25,000 nt of DNA from Monoplex corrugatus. Its lineage: Eukaryota > Mollusca > Gastropoda > Littorinimorpha > Ranellidae. Numbering within the stretch: position 1 is the stretch's first letter; each line of letters opens with the position of its first letter. Below the pieces are notes generated by a model, which was given only the letters and a program-made list of their open reading frames with translations, was not told where the DNA came from and made no database searches. Positions 17,781 through 25,000 of the stretch are shown piece by piece. The stretch is from positions 43,299,483-43,324,482 of the forward strand of contig CM060306.1 in the NCBI GenBank assembly GCA_030674185.1, given 5' to 3'. A program made the translations under genes and the position numbers.

Positions 17781-18580
17781 CTGCCATCTCGCTGGTTTGC
17801 GTGGTCAATAAAACGTTCTCCACGTGGAAACTGCGCCTCAGTGGGGATGTCGAGGAAAACCCCGGCCCTGACCCTGCACTCAACCAACCACAGAACGGAA
17901 GTGATACAGAAGAAAACGAAAGTCAACCAACCGTGGCAACTGGCATGGATGAATTTCTCGCTAGAATCACCGACACGATACGTCAGCGAATACTCGAGCA
18001 AACTGACCTACTAAGGGGTGATCTAGGCGGCATAAAGGATGAGCTGGATGAAATTAAAGGACAGTGTGCACAAATTAACAGCAGATGTGACAGACTGGAA
18101 AAAGAACAGCAAGATTTGACTGACAGTGTGTCAGCGATGATCTCAGACATTAACAGTGTGGGTCAAGAGGTATCTGATGGCAAAGAAGAAACTAACAAAC
18201 TGAAATCAGCAGTTCAAGATTTACGAGATGAAATCTCAAATATGACTTCAGAAATCGACAGATTAGAAGGGTTTTCCCGAAGAGATAATCTCAGATTTTT
18301 TGGGGTACCTCAAAACAATGTCAGTGAGAACCCAGATGTGTGTGTGGCTACACTAGTCAGTCTGTTGAACTGTATCAATGACACAAAGACATGGACACAA
18401 GACGATTTTGTGAGAGCACACAGGGTGGGCCAAGCTAAACAGGACCAACCCAGACCAGTAATAGCGCGTTTTACGCAATGGAGAGAGAAAATGCGTCTAC
18501 TCACAAACAAAAACATGCGAGACAAGTTGAAGGACCAAGGTATTAACCCTGTCAAACGACCTCACAAGGCGTCAAGCTAA
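17708..18580 (+). CDS. LINE ORF1: 2A-like peptide, coiled coil, L1-ORF1-like RNA-binding region (3' end frameshifted)
   Basis: 290 codons are read from the ATG at 17708. Residues 20-34 are hydrophobic (LVAHVLTAISLVCVV). Residues 47-54 are DVEENPGP (17846-17869), a full match to the 2A motif D-V/I-E-x-N-P-G-P, at which ribosomes skip the Gly-Pro bond and release the upstream peptide. Residues about 90-195 form a heptad-rich coiled coil (LRGDLGGIKDELDEIKG and on). Then EGFSRRDNLRFFGVP and FVRAHRVG...RPVIARFTQWREKMR match the RNA-recognition-type core of L1-like ORF1 proteins, which trimerise, bind element RNA and form the transposition particle. The frame stops at 18580 because of a one-base shift near 18545-18556. 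The homologous continuation SNDLTRRQ is in the next frame. Confidence 0.8.
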   Translation: MYCEFVCCKDDNVDSKFPLVAHVLTAISLVCVVNKTFSTWKLRLSGDVEENPGPDPALNQPQNGSDTEENESQPTVATGMDEFLARITDTIRQRILEQTDLLRGDLGGIKDELDEIKGQCAQINSRCDRLEKEQQDLTDSVSAMISDINSVGQEVSDGKEETNKLKSAVQDLRDEISNMTSEIDRLEGFSRRDNLRFFGVPQNNVSENPDVCVATLVSLLNCINDTKTWTQDDFVRAHRVGQAKQDQPRPVIARFTQWREKMRLLTNKNMRDKLKDQGINPVKRPHKASS

Positions 18581-19211
18581 CTTTGTTGCTCAAGCCAGAA
18601 GAGAGGGGAGAAAAGCTTTTTTCAAAAACGGAGTGATGGTGATGGGTCCTTACCTACCAGATTCCCGTAGCTATGCCCAGGTGACAGCGACAGGCAGAGA
18701 CAACACTGTGGGCATGGCACATACAACCCCCCTATCACGACAACAGTACGATTTGGGTCAAGATCGTGCACGCTACGGGGAGTCCCCTTCTCCCAGCTAC
18801 CCCAGGCGATGCTGTGACGAGGCGAGTACTACCGGTGACGGGGATGGTCGAGAAATCTCCCGTGACACACGTGCAACACCTGACCAACCACCTGACAGCG
18901 GGCAGACAAGGTCTCTCCGTGATGCAGACGCCTCTCGGACTGGCCAGTCAAGTCGGGGAACAGGGAGAGATAACGGGGCTTCGTCGACGCGTGACGTCAC
19001 AGGCCTGGCCACGGGTTCCCGGACTGGTCAACAGACAGGGGCAAGTGGGAGAGGTGACGAGGTTTCCCCTCGTCGTGTAGTAGTGGACCAGCCTACCGAC
19101 ACGCGCCGGGGAAGGAGTTACGCGAGCAGACAGCCGGGGCTACGTCGTTACCTGGGAAACCAAACCTGTGGCAGTGGTGACCGCCCTTTGCGTAGCAAGA
19201 CGAAAAAATAG
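18552..19211 (+). pseudogene. LINE ORF1 C-terminal part in shifted frame, basic low-complexity tail
   Basis: This frame continues the ORF1 homology with SNDLTRRQANFVAQARREG and RKAFFKNGVMVMG, the usual end of an L1-like RNA-binding domain. It then has a tail of about 190 residues rich in Arg, Gly, Ser, Thr, Asp and Gln (for example TSRTGQQTGASGRGDE), probably disordered and able to bind nucleic acid. It ends SKTKK at TAG 19209-19211. It needs the same frame as 17708-18580 to be made, and one extra base (probably an A in the AAA at 18554-18556) accounts for the shift. It has no domain that I recognise and is far richer in G+C than the endonuclease that follows in the same frame. Confidence 0.65.
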
Positions 19212-20351
19212 GACAAGCCTGACCACTCGGCAACTTGGCGTTTTCTTTCCTATAATGTAGAAAATTTATACAATAAATTGAATGATGCCTCTTTTGTAAA
19301 CTATATTAATTCTTTTGATTTTGTATGTTTATCAGAAACATTTATTGATGCATCATTTGATTTTTCTGGGATATTTACACAGTTTATAAAATTCACTGCT
19401 CCAGCCAATAAACTATCATACTTCGGAAGGAACTCGGGAGGTGTTGTGCTACTCATAAAAAAATGTTTACAACAATTTGTAGAAGAAATTAAATTAGAAT
19501 GTTATAATGCTGTGGCAGTAAAGCTAAATAAGAATGTTCTTAGTACTGACAAAGATGTTGTTTTAATTGGTTGTTATGTTGCACCTGAAGGTAGTCCTCT
19601 GTATAATAACACAGAACTGAAAGACGGAGTAGTGATGCTGGAAGAAAGTGTATTGTATGCTGTATGACAGGATGATGTGTATCTGATGATTTGTGGCGAT
19701 TTAAATGCAAGAACAGGATTGTGTCAATCAAAAGGCGAAGAAATGACAAACTTTGAGTCAAATTTTAGTCTATATTGTGATGATCCTGATGAAAAATTTT
19801 CCAGGCATTCTAAAGATGGAACTGAAAATAACTTTGGAAATTCCTTGTTAGACTTGTGCTTTATGTTTGATCTTGACATTATGAATGGGTTTTGTGATGG
19901 CGACAGGGAAGGAGAATTCACTTTTGTATCACCAAATGGATGCAGTGTTATTGACTATTTTCTTGTCCCTGATAAATTTTCACATAACTGTAACATGATT
20001 GTAAGTGATTGTCTTGTTTCTTGGCATTTGCCGATAGAAATGACATGGAAAAATGGAATGCAAAAATGTCCAGAAACTCAGGAATCATGCATGCAGGAGA
20101 AAATCATTTGGTCGGAAGAAAACGCATATATATTTGAGGCTGAACAAAATTCAGATGATTTTAACGATCGCCTTCATGAGGCTTATCAGTTAATGAATGT
20201 TGATGTAAATAGCTGTGTAGATATTTTTGCTCAAGCAATGCATAGTGCAGCCGCATGTATGGTCAGAAGGGTTGGCAAAAGAAAGAAATGTTTAGATGAC
20301 TGGTTTGACGATGAATGTGAGCATAAAAAGAAACACGTAGAGGCTTCTTAA
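19212..20351 (+). pseudogene. LINE apurinic/apyrimidinic-type endonuclease domain (in-frame stop)
   Basis: This domain nicks the target DNA to prime reverse transcription. The motifs in order are WRFLSYNVENL (metal-site Asn at 19254), FVCLSETF (Glu at 19335), GCYVAPEGSPLYN, CGDLNARTG (about 19695), SVIDYFLV and SWHLPIE (20019-20037). It lies in the same frame as the ORF1 tail, directly after its TAG. The first ATG in this frame is 19278, already inside the fold and past the SYNVEN motif, so the start must lie elsewhere or the TAG was once a sense codon. TGA at 19665-19667 interrupts the domain, and TAA at 20349-20351 closes it. The usual final S-D-H motif reads S-W-H here. After the domain comes a basic stretch (VRRVGKRKKC) leading to the reverse transcriptase. 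Confidence 0.8.
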
Positions 20352-20389
20352 AAGCTTTCAGAGGAACAGATTAGGAAGTTAAAAAAAAA

Positions 20390-21805
20390 GAACTGAAAGA
20401 TGTTTATGTGAAAGAGCGATCTGAATACATAAAATTGAAACGACAAAAGAAACGTGAATTTGAAGAAGCAAAAATAAATAAACTCAAAGACTCTATTAAA
20501 GACTCAAAATTGTTCTGGTTGGCAATCAGAACACTTAATAGAAAAGCCATAATCTATAACGAAATAAGCCTTAATCAGTGGCATGAACACTTTCACACAA
20601 TATTTCAAAGTTCTGGATCCGGGGCAGAAATTGAAGATGATGGCAATTTGGATACAAATGAGTACGAAGAACCATTATTTAATGATGCAATATCAAGAAG
20701 GGAGATAATTGACAGTATTAAAAAATTGAAAAATGGTAAAAGTACTGGACCAGACAAAATTCTGGGAGAAATGTTAAAGCATTCCAGCGATTCAGTGTTA
20801 AATTTTATAGTTATTCTATTTAATCGGTTATTTGAAAATGGTTTTTTCCCCACAGAATGGGCCAAATCTATTATTGTCCCCATACATAAGAAAGGAGATG
20901 TAAACAACCCAGACAACTACCGAGGGGTTGCACTCACAAGTGTTTTAGGCAAAGTTTATACAAATATATTAAATAAACGACTTACGAAATGGGCAGTGAG
21001 GGAAGAAAAAATAATAGAAGAACAAGCAGGATTTCGATCTGGATACAGTACAATAGATCACATTTTCACGCTGTACGCTTTAGTCCAAAAATACCTTCTT
21101 AATCACACTAAACTATACGTAGCATTTGTAGATTTTCGCAAAGCATTTGATTCAGTTAATAGAAATGTACTTTGGGGTATTCTGCGAAAGAATGGAGTAA
21201 ATGATAAATTATATATGTCTCTTAAAAGTATATATAATTCTGTGTTAGCATGTGTTCGTGACAAAGATATGTACACCAACTTTTTCGAATGTCCACGAGG
21301 AGTGAAACAAGGATGTCTCCTCAGCCCCTTACTATTTTCATTTTTTATTAATGAGTTAGCATTAGAAATAGCCAAAAAAGGGAGACATGGTGTACAGCTA
21401 TTGCCTGGTGCTGTTGAAGTTTTTTTACTGCTATTTGCTGATGATGTGGTGCTTTTGTCAGACACTGTCATAGGGTTACAAAATCAACTAAATGCTTTAA
21501 AACATGAATCTGATAGGTTATTACTGTCTGTGAACCTAGAAAAGACGAATGTGATGATTTTCCGTAAGGGAGGACATCTTTCGGCTCGAAAGGTTTATGG
21601 TGAGTCTGAAGTTAAAGTAACAAATTCATATAAATATCTAGGTATTATTTTTACAACGAAACTGAGTCTCCAAAGCGCATGGATGGAAAGCAGCAAAAAA
21701 GGGAAAAGAGGAACGATGGAAATTTTAAGATCTTTAAGAAAATTGAACTGCACTGACTTCTCGATTTTTTGGAAACTTTTCGACTCACAAATTGAACAAT
21801 CTTAA
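20390..21805 (+). pseudogene. LINE reverse transcriptase domain
   Basis: The frame is open for more than 465 codons and enters after the nine-A run at 20381-20389, where one base has been lost relative to the endonuclease frame. Counting from the GTG at 20408: basic helix 1-45, LKNGKSTGPDKI (107-118), IIVPIHKKGD (155-164), NYRGVALTSVLGKVY (170-184), EEQAGFRSGYST (204-215), VAFVDFRKAFDSVNR with the first catalytic Asp (about 242), GVKQGCLLSPLLFSFFIN (298-315), FADD with the two catalytic Asp (343-346, 21434-21445), and SYKYLGIIFTT (407-417). All palm residues are present. It copies element RNA onto nicked target DNA. The frame ends at 21805 after loss of one base near 21796-21798. Confidence 0.9.
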
Positions 21806-22629
21806 CGTATGGCTCAGAAATATGGGGGTTTTCGAGCAATCATAAAATGGAAAAGGTACATACATTTGCCATCAAACGCTTCCTTTCGGTACCATTGCAT
21901 TCATCTAATAAAATGTTATATGGAGAAACTGGCCGTTATCCTTTGTTTTTGAAAACTCAAATGAAGTGTATTAAATACTGGTTGAAATTAACCAAGCTCC
22001 CAATGTCAAGATTGTGCAAGCAGGCATATGAGATGTTACTGAATCAATTAGACTCGGGTAAACAAAACTGGGCATATTTCGTTAAGAAAATGTTAACCAC
22101 ACATGGATTTGGTATTGTGTGGATGTGCCAGGGAGTTGGTTATGAACAAGGATTTATTTCAGAATTTAGGGATAGACTAGTTGATTCGTACAAACAAAAC
22201 TGGCACGCTCAAATGGAAGAATCTGAGAAATATGATTGGTTCCTTTCCTTTAAAAGTATATTTCAAACCGAAAAATATATAAAGGCCGTAACAAATAAAT
22301 GGCACAGAAGCAATCTTGCTCGTTTTAGACTAAGAGCCCTAGGGCTAAATGCAACAACAAGATGGTTTTACTCAAATTCATCGGCACACTCTATTTGTCC
22401 CATGTGTAATGTAGAGACAGAAGATGAAATGCATTTTTTGTTTGTTTGCAAGTCGTATGAAAGTATACGACAAAAATGCATAATCTTTGATGAGGACATT
22501 TCGAGTCAAAGGGTCATTACCAGAATACTCATGACTGAAGATGAAAACTATCAAAAATCCCTCGCGAAATTTATCGCCCTTGCTTGGAAAGTCGGAGAAA
22601 GAAAACAACACAGTAATAAATTAATGTAA
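21796..22629 (+). pseudogene. LINE reverse-transcriptase C-terminal domain with CCHC finger
   Basis: This frame continues the reverse transcriptase at once: ILTYGSEIWGF (21802 on) is the usual post-palm motif. About 270 residues follow, ending at TAA 22627-22629. Counting from ATG 21847, a cysteine-histidine knuckle CPMC-x8-H-x4-C lies at residues 184-201 (C184, C187, H196, C201). The region before it (KWHRSNLARFRLRALGLNAT) is the conserved stretch seen in Jockey/CR1-like C-termini. The finger likely helps nucleic-acid binding. It is separated from the reverse transcriptase only by a one-base deletion, so the shift is recent or an assembly error. The last codons (AATAAATTAATGTAA) are also the first bases of the 3' UTR repeat. 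Confidence 0.85.
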
Positions 22630-23050
22630 GTTATCTCCAGTGAAGATATCACTTTATACTGTTCTTATGTTTATTTGCCGGATTTAGGTCTTCCTTTTAC
22701 TTATATGACTAATTACGTCGGGTGGTCAACTGTTTCTTCAACTTTTTGTTCAACTTTTTAAATTAATGTACGTTTATCTCCAGTGAAGATGTTACGTTAT
22801 ATTGTTTTTTTGTTTGTTTTCTGGATTTGGGTCTTCCTCTTATATGACTAATTATGTCAGGTGGTTAACTATTTAATTTTTTGTTCAACTTTTTAAATTA
22901 ATGTAAGTTTATATTCAGTGAAGATATCACTTTATACTGTTCTTATGTTTATTTGGCGGATTTGGGTCTTCCTCTTACCTATATGACTAATTACGTTGGG
23001 TGGTCAACTGTTTCTTCAACTTTTTGTTCAACATTTTGTTCAACTTTTTC
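22618..23050 (+). repeat. Three tandem ~140-bp units forming the LINE 3' UTR
   Basis: Units start at 22618, 22760 and 22895, each with AAATTAATGTA. They share CAGTGAAGAT, CACTTTATACTGTTCTTATG (or the like), GGATTTGGGTCTTCCTCTTA, TATGACTAATTACGT and GGTGGTCAACT, and end with TTTTTGTTCAACTTTTT. The first and third are closest; the second is shorter and more diverged. The last is extended by extra TTTTGTTCAAC copies to about 23050. The first unit overlaps the final four codons and stop of the coding region. Confidence 0.85.
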
Positions 23051-23205
23051 CGTTCAATTTTTTCTTCATCTTTAGGGAATAAATTCAAATGGATGTATTG
23101 TCAGCCATGACTATATTTATAAATCTTTGTTTCGAGAAAACGTTACCGAAAAATTTAATGACTTTGTTTTGTGCTCCTTGCCACAAGGACAAAAATGTCA
23201 ATGGC

Positions 23206-23235
23206 AATAAACCATTTTCAGTTTCAGTTTCAGTT
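23206..23235 (+). terminator. LINE 3' end: AATAAA and (TTTCAG)n tail
   Basis: AATAAA at 23206-23211 is a standard polyadenylation signal. It is followed within a few bases by three TTTCAG units (23216-23233), after which the target sequence starts with CT repeats. Short tandem 3' tails instead of poly(A) are known for CR1/L2-like LINEs and mark the priming end of the RNA. Confidence 0.65.
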
Positions 23236-23248
23236 TCTCTCTCTCGCA
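23236..23248. repeat. Right target-site duplication of the LINE
   Basis: TCTCTCTCTCGCA matches 17290-17302. Sequence after it (TCCCTACGGACG) differs from the element, as expected for flanking DNA. Confidence 0.65.
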
Positions 23249-23494
23249 TCCCTACGGACGTAAGGATGTCATTTATAAAGGACGTATATTTCAAACGGAT
23301 GTACGCTTAGAAAGGATGTAAACTTCGAAAAAAGAAAAAAAGGATTACACGAAAATTCGTTCAAGGTTCGGCGAGAGACAAACTTGAAGACACGAGACCT
23401 CAAAGAACCCATCTACAAACAGGCATCATCAGTGACCATTGACAAGTTGACCTGCAATGTGTTAAGAGTTTATGGCAATTCCCCTACGCCAAAA
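23249..23494. other. Unassigned sequence
   Basis: No gene is recognised. It contains an imperfect repeat of GGATGT/GGACGTA units near 23256-23320. Confidence 0.35.
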
Positions 23495-23735
23495 TGCTTT
23501 GATAGGCGTAGCAACCACGTTATGAGGAAAGGGAAATTAGAGCACCTGGTCACAACAGGAAAGCTGGAGGGAAAGAGAACAGCAGGTAGACCCAGGGAAA
23601 AAATTTTGGACGGACTTGCAGGGTGGCTGAGGACAGAGAGGGTGGAAGGAGCGCCTGCGGCGACAAGGGATAGATACATATGAAGGGCCATGATCGCCAA
23701 TGCCAGGCGGCAGGGCACATGACGACGATGATGAG
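23495..23735 (+). mobile_element. 5'-truncated LINE 3' end (RTE-like), copy D
   Basis: It encodes VMRKGKLEHLVTTGKLEGKR, GRPREKILDGLAGWLRTERV, ATRDRYI, a stop, then RAMIANARRQGT, and ends in a (TGA)n-like tail (GACGACGATGATGAG to 23735). It is in the same family as 4953-5371, 6657-6890 and 8473-8720, here on the plus strand. The in-frame TGA at 23681-23683 interrupts what is otherwise an open C-terminus. The SINE that follows begins within a few bases of the tail. Confidence 0.7.
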
Positions 23736-23740
23736 TAACC

Positions 23741-24075
23741 ACGTACGTGAAGATCGGACTGTACTCGTAAGGTCCTAGGTTTAAATCCGCCTAGACACCT
23801 CCGCCTGATAAATAAAGGATGGAGAATTTTTGTCGACCTCTCAGGTCACAAGTTGTGTGCAGACTGCAGACCTGCCGACCGGCCAGTGCCCAAGCCTTCT
23901 TCCTGTGTATACGCATGAAGAATATCTAATATGTACGTTAAGGTTCCCGTAAGTCATGTCAGTGGCTGACTTATTGAAAGTTGAAAACACACAGTATGCA
24001 CGTCCCACCGAAGACGAAGTATGCAGACTGTGCAGCAACATGCTTTGACTGTGTGGACAAAAACAACGTGTATAC
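23741..24075 (+). mobile_element. tRNA-derived SINE with mollusc-type conserved body, copy 2
   Basis: The tRNA-like head has GGACTGTACTCGTAAGGTCC and a B-box-like GGTTTAAATCC (23778-23788), while the A box is worn. The body reads CTCTCAGGTCACAAGTTGTG, TGTGTATACGCATGAAGAA, TACGTTAAGGTTCCCGTAAG, CATGTCAGTGGCTGACTTA, AGTATGCACGTCCCACCGAA and GACGAAGTATG. The order matches the minus-strand copy at 13005-13322. It sits directly after the tail of LINE copy D. It does not encode protein. Confidence 0.7.
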
Positions 24076-24104
24076 ATCATCCAAGACAGATAAGGCAGAA
24101 CACT

Positions 24105-24179
24105 TAAAAGATAGATAGACAGATAGACAGATAGATAATAGATAGTAGATAGATAGATAGATAGATAAAAATAGAGATA

Positions 24180-24211
<32 letters not shown>

Positions 24212-24364
24212 ACAGACAGACAGATAGATAGATAGATAGATAGATAGATAGGTAGACAGACAGACAGATAGAGAGACAGGTAGATAGACAGACAGCTAGC
24301 TGGCTAGATAGATAGATAGATAGACAGATAGATTAGATTAGATTAGATAGATAGATAGATAGAT

Positions 24365-24401
<37 letters not shown>

Positions 24402-24500
24402 AGAGAAAGAAAGGGAGTGAGATAGAGAGACAGAGACAGAGAGAGACAGAGTGAGAGAAAGAGACAGCGAAAGAGAGAGACACAGAGACAGAGAGAAGCT
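24105..24500. repeat. (GATA)n/(GACA)n/(GATTA)n then (GA)n microsatellite
   Basis: GATA and GACA units dominate 24109-24405, with a short GATTA run at 24331-24347. GA/GACA repeats follow to about 24498. Confidence 0.95.
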
Positions 24501-25000
24501 TTAAATACAAACCAGCTTAAGTTCCTAACATAACAAATTAAGCTCATTAAACTAAACATAATTTACATACCTTCAGTTGTCTGTAGTATCTGAGGGAATG
24601 AAATTAATAGAGACAGAAGAGATTATTAAAAGATGGAGAGCAAAGGGCAAATCAGACCTCATCCTTTTTCGACTGCACGCATATGGACACGTCTAAACCG
24701 AATTTTTTTTTTGTATGTATGTAAACTGGTAGCTTTTCAGCATAGCCACAGGCAACAAGCTTAAACACCGCCGTCAGTTTTAGGCAAGTTTATATCCAAA
24801 TCAAAATTTATATACGGCGTGGGAATGTATACATGGTCGACAATCGTGGTCGATAAAGTCCAGCCTAGCACTTTATTTGTGTACCCTCATATAGACAGCA
24901 GGCCAAAGTCTAAAAACGTCTGATGCACACAGTCGGCCGCATACTGGACACGCAGTGGAACGCTCTGCAGAGTTGGTTCTGGCCTTTATTGCTGCACGCT
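24501..25000. other. Unassigned sequence to the window end
   Basis: No gene or known repeat is recognised. There is a T run at about 24702-24711. Confidence 0.35.

Larger units (their letters stand above)
17303..23235 (+). mobile_element. Nearly full-length APE-type non-LTR retrotransposon with a 2A-like peptide
   Basis: The element is about 5.93 kb. Its parts in order are: 5' leader (17303-17444), hydrophobic leader frame (17445-17780), ORF1 with 2A-like motif, coiled coil and RNA-binding region (17708 to about 18553, then in another frame to 19211), AP endonuclease (19212-20351), reverse transcriptase (20390-21805), C-terminal finger (21796-22629), tripled 3' UTR (22618-23050), AATAAA (23206) and (TTTCAG)n (23216-23235). 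It is flanked by a 13-bp duplication. ORF1 plus AP endonuclease, a FADD reverse transcriptase and a terminal CCHC finger place it in the CR1/L2/Ingi-like grade of LINEs. 2A-like sequences have been reported in such elements from molluscs, sea urchin and amphioxus. The exact clade needs a tree. Confidence 0.85.

Noticed and set aside
17641..18001. Minus-strand frames under ORF1 of the LINE
   Set aside because: Shadows of the plus-strand coding sequence with no motif.
17303..23235. Endogenous virus because of the 2A peptide
   Set aside because: The order ORF1 - AP endonuclease - RT - CCHC without LTRs, capsid or protease fits a non-LTR retrotransposon; 2A motifs are known in such elements.

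Overview
This window looks like non-coding, repeat-packed DNA from an animal nuclear genome, probably a mollusc and perhaps a marine gastropod. The signs are very dense (GT)n, (CT)n, (GATA)n and (GTAT)n arrays, two families of tRNA-derived SINE (one with a body resembling SINEs I associate with mollusc genomes), several non-LTR retrotransposons, piggyBac-like short elements and no bacterial gene organisation. The organism is an inference. I found no convincing host gene; one 81-nt stretch at 10223-10303 (minus) is a weak exon candidate.

Layout. 2-574 is the C-terminal end of a retroelement polyprotein cut by the window edge, followed by a possible 3' tail. 931-11326 holds six full or partial copies of one palindromic TTAA-bounded element, a tRNA-derived SINE (1245-1525), a reverse-transcriptase remnant (2646-2840) and three truncated copies (A, B, C) of the 3' end of one LINE family, among long microsatellites. 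10502-10749, 11957-12019 and 15127-15423 are minisatellites. 13005-13322 is a second type of SINE on the minus strand. 13455-17302 is almost wholly simple repeats.

The main feature is a nearly complete, recently inserted APE-type non-LTR retrotransposon at 17303-23235. It is flanked by a likely 13-bp target-site duplication made of CT repeats plus CGCA. In order it carries a short 5' leader with YY1-like motifs, a hydrophobic leader reading frame, ORF1 that starts with a 2A-like ribosome-skipping peptide (ending NPGP) followed by a coiled coil and an L1-ORF1-like RNA-binding region, an Arg/Gly/Ser/Thr-rich tail, an apurinic endonuclease, a reverse transcriptase with FADD, a CCHC C-terminal finger, a 3' UTR made of three tandem ~140-bp units, AATAAA and a (TTTCAG)n tail. 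It is broken by three clear single-base shifts, perhaps a fourth, and by in-frame stops, so this copy as printed cannot make its full proteins; several lesions sit in or next to homopolymers and could be assembly errors.

After it come a fourth truncated LINE copy (D, 23495-23735) abutting a second copy of the mollusc-type SINE (23741-24075), a GATA/GACA array and unassigned sequence to the end. The genes do not form a pathway: the logic of the window is layers of transposon insertion into microsatellite DNA, with non-autonomous elements (MITEs, SINEs) presumably mobilised in trans.
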